Assembly (NCBI RefSeq): GCF_029945705.1 | Contig: NZ_JAQSDC010000017.1 | Coordinates: 1-35,259 of the forward strand | Source: Methylotenera sp. | GTDB lineage: Bacteria > Pseudomonadota > Gammaproteobacteria > Burkholderiales > Methylophilaceae | DNA length: 35,259 nt | Direction: 5' to 3' | Shown here: piece by piece, positions 17,431 to 28,041 of the stretch | Position numbering within the stretch: the first letter of the stretch is position 1 | Layout of the letters: each line of letters begins with the position of its first letter | Notes under the pieces: model-generated | What the model was told of the DNA's origin: nothing | Database searches by the model: none | The model's input: only the letters and a program-made list of their open reading frames with translations | Translations under genes and position numbers: made by a program

Positions 17431-18863
17431 TGCAGCACCCATGTATCTTTAGTGCCGCCACCTTGAGAGGAGTTCACGACTAAAGATCCTTCATTCATGG
17501 CTACGCGACACAATGCCCCTGGTACGACTGAAGTCGTTTTACCTGATAATACATAAGGACGAAGGTCAACATGCCTAGGCGCTACGCCTTGTTCGACCAA
17601 TGTTGGACAGGTAGAAAGCGCAAGTGTTGGTTGGGCAATGTAGTTATCTGGGTCGGCTATGATGCGTAATCTAAACTCTTCAATCTGTGCTTTGCTTGAA
17701 GTTGGGCCTACGAGCATGCCGTAACCACCTGATCCTTGCACTTCTTTAACCACTAATTCAGCAAGATTATCCAACACATATTTTCTGTCATCTGCTTTGC
17801 TGAGTTTATAGGTGGGAACATTGGACAAAATTGGCTCCTCACCTAAATAAAATTTAATCATATCAGGCACGAAGGTATAAGTAGCTTTGTCATCCGCAAC
17901 ACCTGTGCCAATGGCGTTAGCCAGTGTTACACCACCATTACGATAGACTGAAACTAAGCCAGGTACACCTAACATAGAGTCTTGTCTGAATGCCAAGGGG
18001 TCAATAAAGTCATCGTCAATACGTCGATAAATGACATCAATCTTTTTAGGCCCTTCAGTGGTGCGCATAAATACGGCATTGTCTTTTACAAACATGTCTC
18101 GACCTTCAACCAGCTCAATACCCATCTGCTGTGCAAGAAAAGCATGTTCAAAATATGCGCTGTTGTATGCACCTGGTGTCATCAGTACAACGGTAGGGTC
18201 ACCTGTTGTGCCACTGGGCGCGGCGGCGCGCAGATTTTCTAACAATACTTGCGGATAATGATCGACTGGTGCAATAGGATATTGCCTGAAAAGCTCAGGG
18301 AATAACCGCATCATCATGCGGCGGTCTTCCAGCATGTACGAAACACCAGAAGGCGTTCGTAAGTTATCTTCTAACACATAAAAAGTATCCGCTTCGGTAC
18401 GTACAATATCAATACCTGCAATATGGGCATAAACACCGCCCGGCACGTCTACACCTTGCATCTCTGGTCGATACATTTCGTTAGTCAGTATACTTTCTGG
18501 CATGATGCCAGCTTTGATAATGTCCTGTCCGTGATAGATGTCATTCAAAAACATATTGAGTGCACGCACACGTTGGCAAGCGCCATCTGAGAGCTTTCCC
18601 CATTCACTTGCGGCCAAAATTCTAGGAATCACATCAAATGGAATCAGGCGTTCAGCGCCTTCCTCTTCGCCATAGACTGCGAAAGTGATACCGACTCGTC
18701 GAAACAGTAATTCTGCATCGCGAGATTTTTGTGCAAGTTGAGAAAAGTCTTTGCCAGCTAACCAGTCAGCATAAGGCGCGTAAACTTGTCTCACGCCTTT
18801 TTTTGAATCTATAGATTCATCAAATGCAGTGAGCAGTTTATTTTTATAATCAATAGAAGCCAT
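17424..18863 (-). CDS. Circularly permuted type-2 ATP-grasp protein
   Basis: A 479-residue (from 18863) cp-ATP-grasp protein (DUF404/DUF407), expected to form an acyl phosphate and join it to an amine. ATP-site features look intact: VLEDNLRTPSGVSYMLEDRR, IDVIYRRIDDDFIDPLAF, and the Lys plus Gly-rich loop in VVKEVQGSGGYGM. These are the positions changed in the fused paralogue at 3202-5793, so this is the likelier catalytic copy. The ATG at 18863 is preferred because the protein then begins where homologues do; an ATG at 18899 would add 12 residues, and neither has a good ribosome binding site. It is the first gene of a five-gene operon and overlaps the alpha-E gene. Confidence 0.9.
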   Translation of the reverse strand: MASIDYKNKLLTAFDESIDSKKGVRQVYAPYADWLAGKDFSQLAQKSRDAELLFRRVGITFAVYGEEEGAERLIPFDVIPRILAASEWGKLSDGACQRVRALNMFLNDIYHGQDIIKAGIMPESILTNEMYRPEMQGVDVPGGVYAHIAGIDIVRTEADTFYVLEDNLRTPSGVSYMLEDRRMMMRLFPELFRQYPIAPVDHYPQVLLENLRAAAPSGTTGDPTVVLMTPGAYNSAYFEHAFLAQQMGIELVEGRDMFVKDNAVFMRTTEGPKKIDVIYRRIDDDFIDPLAFRQDSMLGVPGLVSVYRNGGVTLANAIGTGVADDKATYTFVPDMIKFYLGEEPILSNVPTYKLSKADDRKYVLDNLAELVVKEVQGSGGYGMLVGPTSSKAQIEEFRLRIIADPDNYIAQPTLALSTCPTLVEQGVAPRHVDLRPYVLSGKTTSVVPGALCRVAMNEGSLVVNSSQGGGTKDTWVLQC

Positions 18864-19248
18864 AGTAATAGTATACTTGCAAGGCGCGTGCCAACTCATA
18901 CAAAATTAATCAATATCTATATTTAATGCGCCTTGCAGGCTTGTTTTATCTTGAATTGATATTACTAGTAGCACCAATTTTTTAGTCTACTTTAATTGAT
19001 GCGCTTTTTTGGTGCATAGCTAACTTAGCAAAGCGTTTAGTTAGTGCGTAAAGTTAATAGGAATTTTCTTGAAAGTAAGCCCCACAGCCTACTTCAGGCT
19101 TAAGCTAGTTTAAGCAAAACAACGAATAGTGAATGAATAGCTATTGGTATAGTTATTGCTGTATCTTCAGGACAGTGTTGCTGCAAATAGGTAGCTTTCG
19201 TCAAGATGCTTTTGTCCAAATACTGTAAATCATAAAAGGAAAACAACT
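18864..19248. promoter_or_regulatory. Divergent upstream region of the second ligase locus
   Basis: 385 bp between the divergent cp-ATP-grasp and transglutaminase genes, with no convincing small gene. A perfect 9-bp inverted repeat, GCAAGGCGC (18879-18887) and GCGCCTTGC (18928-18936), lies just upstream of the minus-strand start and could be an operator. GCACCAA and TTGGTGC about 35 bp apart (18971-19015) form a weaker pair. Promoters for both operons are expected here, but none stands out. Confidence 0.35.
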
Positions 19249-20046
19249 GTGTGGCTTCGTACTCGATGTGATATTACTTTTGACGTGGCTATTGCAACCC
19301 CGTTTATTCTGATGCTTAGGCCCCGTAGCGGCTTAAATCAATGGGTCGCGCGAGAGTCATATACGCTAAACCCTAGCGTGCCCGTTGTTGAGTACACTGA
19401 TAATTACGGCAATCTTTGCCAGCGGCTAATTGCACCGCCGGGCGAATTTTCTATCCGAACATCCGCCGACATTATGACCGCAGACAACATCGATGTTTGT
19501 GCAGGCGCACCTTTTGATGAAGTACAAAATTTGCCAGATGACGTGCTTACCTACCTGTTACCAACGCGCTATTGTGAGTCAGATCGCTTTATCGACCTAG
19601 GTCAAGAGCTCGTAGCTGGCGTGATGCCTGGCTATGATCAAGTCGCGACCATCGTGGCTTGGATACGTGACAATATTAAGTTTAATTCAGACTCCATTCA
19701 CTTTCAGCTATCTGCGGTAGAGGTTAATCAGCAGCGCGAGGGTGTGTGTCGCGAGTTGGCGCATTTGGGCATCGCGCTGTGTCGAGGTTTGTGCATTCCT
19801 GCGCGCATGGTTGTTGGCTACCTACATGGACTAAAGCCTATGGATTTTCATGCTTGGTTTGAAGCTTACGTAGGCGGGCGCTGGTATACCTTTGACCCAA
19901 CACAGCCCTATCCTATAGGCGGTCGTGTCACCGTTGCTTATGGGCGCGACGCTGCCGATGTGGCGATATTCAACCAATTTGGCCCAGCGTTATATCCGCA
20001 AGCCATGTCGGTGAGTGTTGAAATGTTAGATGCGGCACCAAACTAA
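19249..20046 (+). CDS. Transglutaminase-like protein, short form
   Basis: A 265-residue protein with a transglutaminase-like core and an intact triad: Cys167 in GVCRELAHL, His201 in DFHAWFEAY, Asp216 in TFDPTQP. The N-terminal domain is shorter and diverges from the other copies ([17 protein letters not shown]). The GTG start at 19249 is supported by AAAAGGA about eight bases upstream. No signal peptide is visible, so it is probably cytoplasmic. It is the first of two co-directional transglutaminase genes (21-bp gap), divergent from the cp-ATP-grasp operon, and probably belongs to the same pathway. Whether it acts as protease, amidase or cross-linker cannot be told. Confidence 0.87.
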   Translation: MWLRTRCDITFDVAIATPFILMLRPRSGLNQWVARESYTLNPSVPVVEYTDNYGNLCQRLIAPPGEFSIRTSADIMTADNIDVCAGAPFDEVQNLPDDVLTYLLPTRYCESDRFIDLGQELVAGVMPGYDQVATIVAWIRDNIKFNSDSIHFQLSAVEVNQQREGVCRELAHLGIALCRGLCIPARMVVGYLHGLKPMDFHAWFEAYVGGRWYTFDPTQPYPIGGRVTVAYGRDAADVAIFNQFGPALYPQAMSVSVEMLDAAPN

Positions 20047-20067
20047 GCGTTATTTAATTCCAAAGCT

Positions 20068-20922
20068 ATGCAAAGATTACGTATTAAACACCTGACTGAT
20101 TATACGTTTCCAGCGCAGGTAACGTTGAATCAGCATAAGCTTTTACTGCGCCCAAGAGAAGGGCATGACGTACGCATTGAGTCCTCAAAGTTAGAAATCA
20201 CGCCTGCTTACAATATTAAATGGCAGCGTGATGTGTTTGATAACTCGCTGGCGATTGTCAATTTTTTAGAGCGTTCGAATAGGCTCACTATCGCTAGTGA
20301 GGTCGTAATTCAGCATTACGAGCAAGCGCCTTTCGACTTTATGTTAGAAAGCTATGCGGCTCAATATCCATTTACTTACGCATTAGACGAACAAGCAGAT
20401 TTGGCTATTTTCCAGCAGGCCAGCTTTTATAACGACCAAAATGTTGTTAATGCATGGTTGCAACAACAAAACTTATTTGGCATGCAAACTTTTAGTTTGT
20501 TAATGCATTTAAATCAGAATATTAGCCAAAATTTTCGTTATCAAATGCGCGAAGAAGCGGGTGTGCAGTCGCCTTCGCAAACGCTGTCGCAGCGTAGTGG
20601 ATCTTGTCGAGATTATGCAACGCTGTTCATTGAAGCTTGTCGTTGCTTAGGCTTAGCGAGCCGCTTTGTCAGTGGTTATTTACATGCGCCAGCTACCGAA
20701 GCTGGAAATGCGACAACCCACGCATGGGCTGAAGTCTATTTGCCCGGCACTGGTTGGAAAGGATTTGACCCGACTTCAGGAGAACTCACAGGTAATCACC
20801 ATATTGCTGTAGCCGTTGCGCGCAATCCAGAGTCAGTACCACCAATTTCTGGCAGTTTTACTGGACTAGGCTTGATGGCAACTACGATGTTAGTCAATGT
20901 GCAGGTTAATTTGTTACCCTAG
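20068..20922 (+). CDS. Transglutaminase-like protein related to the ligase fusion N-terminus
   Basis: A 284-residue protein with intact Cys180 (SGSCRDYATLF), His218 (THAWAEVYLPG) and Asp234 (FDPTSGEL). It matches residues 1-290 of the 1124-residue ligase fusion closely: the Cys falls at the same residue number, APFDFMLESYAAQYPFTY lines up with NPFDFFLEEYAENYPFAY, and VQSPSQTLSQRSGSCRD lines up with VQTCEETLDKRLGSCRD. It therefore looks like a free-standing duplicate of that domain. It starts 21 bp after the previous transglutaminase gene and is likely in the same transcript. It converges with the rubredoxin gene. Confidence 0.88.
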   Translation: MQRLRIKHLTDYTFPAQVTLNQHKLLLRPREGHDVRIESSKLEITPAYNIKWQRDVFDNSLAIVNFLERSNRLTIASEVVIQHYEQAPFDFMLESYAAQYPFTYALDEQADLAIFQQASFYNDQNVVNAWLQQQNLFGMQTFSLLMHLNQNISQNFRYQMREEAGVQSPSQTLSQRSGSCRDYATLFIEACRCLGLASRFVSGYLHAPATEAGNATTHAWAEVYLPGTGWKGFDPTSGELTGNHHIAVAVARNPESVPPISGSFTGLGLMATTMLVNVQVNLLP

Positions 20923-20967
20923 TAAGCCAAGCTCAGCACTTAGCTGACATTGTCAGTTGTTCGCTAT

Positions 20968-21132
20968 TTAAAATTCAACCATTTCAAATTCTGCTTTAGA
21001 AACGCCGCACTCAGGACATGCCCAGTCAGCAGGTACATCTTCCCAGCGAGTGCCAGGTGCAATCCCATCTTCAGGCCAGCCTTTTTCTTCTTCATATACC
21101 AAACCACATACTACGCATTGCCACATTTTCAT
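20968..21132 (-). CDS. Rubredoxin
   Basis: A 54-residue rubredoxin with the two CxxC pairs that bind one iron: Cys6/Cys9 ([11 protein letters not shown]) and Cys39/Cys42 ([10 protein letters not shown]). The start at 21132 gives the normal length and has AGGAAAAAGT just upstream; a longer reading from 21183 would add 17 non-rubredoxin residues. Small cytoplasmic electron carrier; its partner is not adjacent. It sits downstream of katG on the same strand but behind katG's terminator, so it is probably transcribed on its own. A role in oxidative stress would fit the location but is not shown. Confidence 0.95.
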   Translation of the reverse strand: MKMWQCVVCGLVYEEEKGWPEDGIAPGTRWEDVPADWACPECGVSKAEFEMVEF

Positions 21133-21202
21133 ACTTTTTCCTAAATTGTTACTAGCTATTATTAGTCGCAAACCAAAGTGCAATACTTACATAGATTGGC
21201 AA

Positions 21203-21230
21203 TAAAAAAAAGCCCGCATGGCGCGGGCTT
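21203..21230 (-). terminator. Rho-independent terminator of katG
   Basis: On the minus strand AAGCCCGC and GCGGGCTT (21230-21223 and 21217-21210) form an 8-bp stem with a 5-base loop, followed by a run of T. It lies about 50 bp after the katG stop codon. Confidence 0.9.
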
Positions 21231-21280
21231 AAAGGGTGAATGAGATAATCTATATCATCTGTGGTTTTATGATGATTTAA

Positions 21281-23491
<2,211 letters not shown>

Positions 23492-23566
23492 TTAATAATT
23501 TGCTGCATAGTCAGCCAGTAGCGCTATGGCCAGTGGACTAATGTTTTCTAATAGTTGTTTAATCAT
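23492..23566 (-). CDS. 24-residue small ORF before katG
   Basis: Encodes a 24-residue hydrophobic peptide, MIKQLLENISPLAIALLADY plus AANY. The start at 23566 has an AGGAGAATACAATG ribosome binding site, as good as that of katG. It ends 21 bp before the katG start and would lie on the katG message. It could be a small membrane or amphipathic protein, or a leader whose translation affects katG. Spacing, ribosome binding site and clean stop support it; no homologue is recognised. Confidence 0.5.
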   Translation of the reverse strand: MIKQLLENISPLAIALLADYAANY

Positions 23567-23599
23567 TGTATTCTCCTAGTTGCCTTGCATATGGAGTAT

Positions 23600-23622
23600 T
23601 TTATGAGCTTAAGCTATATTTG
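23600..23622. promoter_or_regulatory. Candidate OxyR site in the katG-oxyR divergent region
   Basis: The palindrome AGCTTAAGCT at 23606-23615 sits between the katG small ORF and oxyR. On the minus strand ATAGCTTAAGCTCAT partly matches one OxyR half-site (ATAGnTnnnAnCTAT, about 7 of 10 fixed positions). Location and the neighbouring OxyR gene make it plausible, but the match is weak. Confidence 0.3.
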
Positions 23623-23702
23623 CATAATTGTATGTTTTGATGAGGTTGATAAATATAATTTATCAATGTATGATAGAAAAAATTGATGGCATTGAGCATA
23701 AA

Positions 23703-24605
23703 ATGAGTCTAACAGAATTAAAGTTTATTGTAGCTGTGGCACAAGAGCGCAACTTTAGGCGTGCTGCGGAGAGGTGTTTTGTTTCACAGCCTGCACTAAG
23801 TCTAGCGATTAAAAAGCTTGAAGAAGAGCTCAATGTGATTATTTTTGAGCGGAGTAGAAGCGAAATCACTATGACTGAAATTGGCGAAAAAATAGTGGAG
23901 CAGGCTTCAAAAGTATTGGAAGAGGCCGCCTATATCAGGCAGCTAGCAGACCTAGGTAAAAATCAGCTGAAAGGCACGCTAAAACTAGGCATGATACATT
24001 CAGTAGGTCCTTATTTATTACCAGAGATTATTCCCATATTACGTAATAGCGCGCCAGAGATGCCGTTGGAAGTGGAAGAGAACTTAACCGCAAATTTAGA
24101 AGTGCAACTGCGTAATGGCGTCATTGATGCGGCCATTATTGCGTTGCCATTTAATATACCTGGCTTGCAATACCGCGCTTTGTATGACGAAGAGTTTGAT
24201 GTGGTTGTACCCAGCGACCATCATTGGGCAAAACGTAAAAATATTAAGCCCGAGGAGTTGTCTGAAGAAAAAGTACTATTACTGAATAGTGGCCATTGTT
24301 TTAGCAATCAAGTCACACAGGCGTGCCCAGAACTCTCACGTAAGGGCGAAGTGCTGCAGGGCAATTCATTAGAAACTATACGTAATATGGTGGCATCAAA
24401 CCTAGGTATTACAGTATTGCCTTGTTCTGCTACAGCGGAGCGCTACAATAATCCGTTAATTAAAGTGATTCCGTTTGTCAGCCCAGCACCTACAAGGCGT
24501 ATAGCCATTGCGTGGCGTAAGAGTTTTATGAGATTGGAAGCAGTAGAAAAAATAGCAGAGGCGATTAAAGCGATTGATTCAAATTACATGTTGTTGATTA
24601 AGTAA
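23703..24605 (+). CDS. oxyR: OxyR, peroxide-sensing LysR-type regulator
   Basis: A 300-residue LysR-type regulator. The N-terminal winged helix-turn-helix reads NFRRAAERCFVSQPALSLAI. With the start at 23703 the two sensor cysteines fall at Cys199 and Cys208 in GHCFSNQVTQACPE, the same numbers and spacing as in E. coli OxyR, where peroxide forms a disulfide between them. The longer open frame from 23628 would add 25 residues not present in the family. It is divergent from katG and probably activates katG and represses itself from the shared region. Its 3' end faces the pqqA terminator. Confidence 0.93.
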   Translation: MSLTELKFIVAVAQERNFRRAAERCFVSQPALSLAIKKLEEELNVIIFERSRSEITMTEIGEKIVEQASKVLEEAAYIRQLADLGKNQLKGTLKLGMIHSVGPYLLPEIIPILRNSAPEMPLEVEENLTANLEVQLRNGVIDAAIIALPFNIPGLQYRALYDEEFDVVVPSDHHWAKRKNIKPEELSEEKVLLLNSGHCFSNQVTQACPELSRKGEVLQGNSLETIRNMVASNLGITVLPCSATAERYNNPLIKVIPFVSPAPTRRIAIAWRKSFMRLEAVEKIAEAIKAIDSNYMLLIK

Positions 24606-24660
24606 ATTATAAATCGCATTATCCAGGCGCATGCGTCTAAAAGTTAGGCTGCTGAAAAAT

Positions 24661-24685
24661 AAAAAGGCGCACAAGGCGCCTTTTT
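24661..24685. terminator. Bidirectional terminator between oxyR and pqqA
   Basis: A perfect 10-bp stem, AAAAAGGCGC (24661-24670) and GCGCCTTTTT (24676-24685), with a 5-base loop and T runs on either strand. It can end both the oxyR transcript (plus) and the pqqA transcript (minus). Confidence 0.9.
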
Positions 24686-24701
24686 CAGTAGTAAAGAACA
24701 A

Positions 24702-24773
24702 TTATTTGTTCATTACGTACATTGTAACTTCGAAACCGAAACGCATTTCAGTAGCTGCTGGTGTTGTCCACAT
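24702..24773 (-). CDS. pqqA: PqqA, precursor peptide of PQQ
   Basis: A 23-residue peptide, MWTTPAATEMRFGFEVTMYV then MNK, the typical PqqA sequence. The conserved Glu15 and Tyr19 (E-V-T-M-Y) are the two residues that PqqE joins and that become the PQQ ring system. A ribosome binding site AGGAGAATTATTATG precedes it, and a terminator follows within 20 bp. No pqqB-E genes lie nearby, so this is an orphan or extra copy. PQQ is the cofactor of XoxF/MxaF methanol dehydrogenases, so high precursor supply makes sense in a methylotroph. Two inverted repeats lie upstream (24801-24823, 24875-24893). Confidence 0.95.
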   Translation of the reverse strand: MWTTPAATEMRFGFEVTMYVMNK

Positions 24774-24800
24774 AATAATTCTCCTGTAAATTAATTAATT

Positions 24801-24823
24801 AAGTCATACAAAATCTATGACTT
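24801..24823 (-). promoter_or_regulatory. Inverted repeat upstream of pqqA
   Basis: AAGTCATA (24801-24808) and TATGACTT (24816-24823) are perfect complements separated by 7 bases, centred about 39 bp before the pqqA start. It may be an operator or a hairpin in the leader RNA. Confidence 0.4.
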
Positions 24824-24874
24824 ACATAATACAGAGCAGTTGCATTTACTAGCTATGTAAAGCCACTAAATTAG

Positions 24875-24893
24875 ACTAATGATTTTCATTAGT
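24875..24893. repeat. Hairpin between the DUF3426 gene and pqqA
   Basis: ACTAATGA (24875-24882) and TCATTAGT (24886-24893) form a perfect 8-bp stem with a 3-base loop, 22 bp after the DUF3426 stop codon. There is no strong T run, so a weak terminator, processing site or operator are all possible. Confidence 0.4.
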
Positions 24894-24914
24894 TCAGCGT
24901 TGTTACGATTAATA

Positions 24915-25742
24915 TTAATAACTCACTGAAATTCGATAGCCAGCTACAGGTTCATCCTGGGCGGTCAGCGCTAGTTTTACTTTGATTTCAGCACCCGCTG
25001 GCAAGCCGCTTACAACATCTGTATGCTCTAGTAGATATTCTGCTGGTGTGAATATGCGCCTTAATTTAGGTTTATCCTCAATATCGGTCAATGTCAGTTC
25101 TATATTCGGGTAAGTTTGGATAAATCCAGCTTGATTAATTAAGGTGCTAGAAAAGTGGATTAAACCTTCGTGCTCAGCATCTTCTTGCATATCGGAGTCA
25201 TCAATGATGATAAATTCAATTTTCTTCGGCAGGCTGATACTGCAAGAAAATTTTTCACAAACTTGAGTAAGCAAGGGTTTTAGTTTTGGATAGTAAATAG
25301 TAATATCGCTGCGCCAAAAATAGATGCTTTGAGCAACTGCGGCGATTAACAGAAGAATAGCAAATATGCTTATTAGCCACTTGTATAAACGACCTTTACG
25401 TTCAGCTTTTTGGTCAATGGTTTCAAAGTAATTGGCTTGACTGTGCTTAAGTAAGGCTTTGTTGACAATCTCACTAGCCTCGTCGCTTACTTGCGGATTT
25501 TCGTGATCCTCAATGTGACTAACTTGAGCTTCGTTCTCATCATTGACGCTAGCAAAGTCGTTAGCTAAATCGGTGTCATCTGACGCATTAACTTCAGTCT
25601 CGTTAACATCAACCAGCTCTTTTGTCGCATCAAAAACATGTAGGCAATGCCCACAACGCACTTTGCCATTATGTTGGTTCAGTTGCTCATCAGTAACAAC
25701 AAATTGCGTTTGGCAGTTGGGGCAGTTAGTGACGTTGGTCAT
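24915..25742 (-). CDS. Zinc-ribbon / DUF3426 membrane protein
   Basis: A 275-residue protein. The N-terminus is an MJ0042-type zinc ribbon with two CxxC pairs (NCPNCQTQF and RCGHCLHVF). It is followed by an acidic, low-complexity stretch (about 45-100), one membrane segment (about 123-148) and a C-terminal DUF3426 domain predicted outside the cytoplasm. The function is unknown; in Betaproteobacteria it commonly follows prmA, as here with an 8-bp gap. It is the last gene of the accB-accC-prmA operon. Its stop is 141 bp from pqqA. Confidence 0.88.
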   Translation of the reverse strand: MTNVTNCPNCQTQFVVTDEQLNQHNGKVRCGHCLHVFDATKELVDVNETEVNASDDTDLANDFASVNDENEAQVSHIEDHENPQVSDEASEIVNKALLKHSQANYFETIDQKAERKGRLYKWLISIFAILLLIAAVAQSIYFWRSDITIYYPKLKPLLTQVCEKFSCSISLPKKIEFIIIDDSDMQEDAEHEGLIHFSSTLINQAGFIQTYPNIELTLTDIEDKPKLRRIFTPAEYLLEHTDVVSGLPAGAEIKVKLALTAQDEPVAGYRISVSY

Positions 25743-25750
25743 TTTTCACT

Positions 25751-26638
25751 CTATTTTTTGGTGCCTGTGAGCAACACCCAAGAATCCATCGTTTGTGGGG
25801 CTTGCATGTTAAACCACTCCGCGTAAATAGCACTCACGTCAGAGGCTTGCTCTTTTAAAATACCCGAAAGTGCAATCTTGCCACCAGTTTTGCAGGATTT
25901 TGCCAGCGCAGGCGCTAGTACACTTAAAGCGCTTGAGAGTATATTTGCAACCACTATATCAAATTCACGTGATTGATATTTACTTGCATGATAAAAGTTA
26001 GCGGCGACATTATTCTGCTCAGCGTTGTATACGCTAGATTGAATTGCTTGAGGGTCAATATCTGTGCCGATAACTTCAGATGCACCAAGTTTTTTGGCAG
26101 CAATCGCTAAAATACCTGAGCCACAGCCATAATCCAAAACGGAATCTTGTTGAGATACTGTTTCAGTTAACCACTGCAAGCACAGATGGGTAGTAGGGTG
26201 GCTGCCCGTGCCAAAAGCTAAGCCTGGATCTAACACGATGTTAATCGCCTCTGAGTTAGGCGCGCTATGCCATGTCGGCACAATCCATAAATTATCTGTA
26301 ATTCTAATCGGCTCAAACTGAGATTGCGTCGCGCGCACCCAATCTTGCTCTTGAATGATTTCGGTAGAATATTGTAGATTGCTTAATTTGGTTTCTCGTT
26401 CCAAATCAGCAATCACTTTTGTAACATCAACACCTTCATCAAACAACGCGCTGACAAGATTTTGTTGCCAAATACCTGGTGGTGGGTCTCCTGGCTCGCC
26501 GAATATAGGCTGCTCATCTAATGTGTCGGCGTTGGCATCTTCAATAATGGCAGAAAGCGCACCTTGCGCCATTAGCGTATCGCTAATTAAATCAGCCGTA
26601 TTGTCTTGTGCTTCAATTTTTAAAGATACCCACGCCAT
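25751..26638 (-). CDS. prmA: Ribosomal protein L11 methyltransferase PrmA
   Basis: A 295-residue S-adenosylmethionine-dependent enzyme that methylates ribosomal protein L11. An N-terminal L11-recognition domain precedes the methyltransferase core, which has DPGLAFGTGSHPTT, the SAM loop LDYGCGSGILAIAA, and VVANILSSAL holding the Asn-Ile-Leu part of the active site. Length matches E. coli PrmA (293). It lies 21 bp after accC and 8 bp before the DUF3426 gene in one operon. Confidence 0.97.
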   Translation of the reverse strand: MAWVSLKIEAQDNTADLISDTLMAQGALSAIIEDANADTLDEQPIFGEPGDPPPGIWQQNLVSALFDEGVDVTKVIADLERETKLSNLQYSTEIIQEQDWVRATQSQFEPIRITDNLWIVPTWHSAPNSEAINIVLDPGLAFGTGSHPTTHLCLQWLTETVSQQDSVLDYGCGSGILAIAAKKLGASEVIGTDIDPQAIQSSVYNAEQNNVAANFYHASKYQSREFDIVVANILSSALSVLAPALAKSCKTGGKIALSGILKEQASDVSAIYAEWFNMQAPQTMDSWVLLTGTKK

Positions 26639-26659
26639 GCAAAACCCACTTACTGATGA

Positions 26660-28015
26660 TTATTTGTTATAAATGCCAAGCTTTTGCTCAAGGTAATGAA
26701 TGCTTGTACCACCTAGATGAAAAGCTGCGTCCGCCATGAGGTCTGCGTGCAATGCTACGTTGGTACTAATGCCGCCTATCATCATTTCTGATAGGGCAAT
26801 ACGCATACGCGCAATCGCTTGGTCACGCGTGTCACCATAAGTAATCAACTTACCTATCATAGAGTCATAATTTGGTGGCACAGTGTAGCCCGCGTAAGCG
26901 TGTGTATCAATACGTACACCAGGACCACCTGGCATATGGAACGTAGTAATCTTGCCTGGAGAGGGCACAAAAGTGTATGGATCTTCCGCATTCAGACGGC
27001 ACTCAATCGCGTGTCCCTTAAGTACTACATCTTTTTGGCGAAATTTTAGCTTTTCACCAGCCGCTACAAAAATCTGTTGTTGAACTAAGTCAATGCCAGT
27101 AATCATTTCGGTCACGGTATGCTCAACCTGTAAGCGGGTATTCATCTCAATGAAGTAGAACTCATTATTTTCATACAAGAATTCAAAAGTACCCGCACCA
27201 CGATATTTAATTTTGCGGCAGGCTTCGGCACAACGCTCGCCAATTTTGTCGCGTAAACGCGGGTTAAGTAATGGCGCAGGCGCTTCTTCAAGAATTTTTT
27301 GGTGGCGGCGTTGCATCGAACAATCACGCTCACCTAAGAACACCGCATTGCCATGTTGGTCAGCGAGTACTTGAATTTCAATATGGCGTGGCTTTTCTAG
27401 GTATTTCTCCATGTATACCACAGGGTTACCAAAGGCTGCTTGTGCTTCGGCTTTTGTCATATTCACCGAGGCTATCAGTGCAGCTTCCGTATGCACCACA
27501 CGCATACCGCGTCCACCGCCACCGCCAGAGGCTTTAATAATGACTGGGTAACCAACTTTTTTAGCGATTTTAATAATTTCAGCTGGATCATCTGGCAATG
27601 CGCCGTCAGAGCCTGGCACACAAGGTACGCCCGCTTTTTTCATGGCATCTTTAGCCGATACTTTATCGCCCATTAAACGAATAGTTTCAGCGCGAGGGCC
27701 GATAAACACGAAACCACTTTGCTCTACACGTTCCGCAAAGTCAGCATTTTCTGATAAAAAACCGTAACCTGGATGAATTGCTTGCGCGTCAGTCACTTCA
27801 GCCGCACTAATCACTGCTGGAATGTTTAAGTAACTTTGACCAGACGGTGCAGGGCCAATACATACAGATTCATCTGCTAATTTTACATATTTAGCTTCTC
27901 GGTCTGCCTCAGAGTGAACGGCAACTGTTCTGATACCAAGTTCGCGACATGCACGCTGAACACGAAGGGCGATTTCGCCTCGGTTAGCGATTAAGATTTT
28001 GTCAAACATAGCCAT
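26660..28015 (-). CDS. accC: Acetyl-CoA carboxylase, biotin carboxylase subunit
   Basis: A 451-residue biotin carboxylase, which carboxylates the biotin carried by AccB using ATP and bicarbonate at the start of fatty acid synthesis. Features are [15 protein letters not shown] at the N-terminus, the Gly-rich ATP loop [12 protein letters not shown], the [12 protein letters not shown] region and [17 protein letters not shown] 28015 is favoured by an AAGG 12 bases upstream; an ATG six bases further in would be nearer the E. coli N-terminus. The gene follows accB by 26 bp. It is an ATP-grasp enzyme but unrelated in function to the circularly permuted ones in this window. Confidence 0.98.
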   Translation of the reverse strand: MAMFDKILIANRGEIALRVQRACRELGIRTVAVHSEADREAKYVKLADESVCIGPAPSGQSYLNIPAVISAAEVTDAQAIHPGYGFLSENADFAERVEQSGFVFIGPRAETIRLMGDKVSAKDAMKKAGVPCVPGSDGALPDDPAEIIKIAKKVGYPVIIKASGGGGGRGMRVVHTEAALIASVNMTKAEAQAAFGNPVVYMEKYLEKPRHIEIQVLADQHGNAVFLGERDCSMQRRHQKILEEAPAPLLNPRLRDKIGERCAEACRKIKYRGAGTFEFLYENNEFYFIEMNTRLQVEHTVTEMITGIDLVQQQIFVAAGEKLKFRQKDVVLKGHAIECRLNAEDPYTFVPSPGKITTFHMPGGPGVRIDTHAYAGYTVPPNYDSMIGKLITYGDTRDQAIARMRIALSEMMIGGISTNVALHADLMADAAFHLGGTSIHYLEQKLGIYNK

Positions 28016-28041
28016 GTTGTTAAATACCTTTTAAATTTTTA

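Noticed and set aside
23628-23702. Longer N-terminus for OxyR
   Set aside because: The start at 23703 places the sensor cysteines at 199 and 208 exactly as in E. coli OxyR; the extra 25 residues are not family-like.
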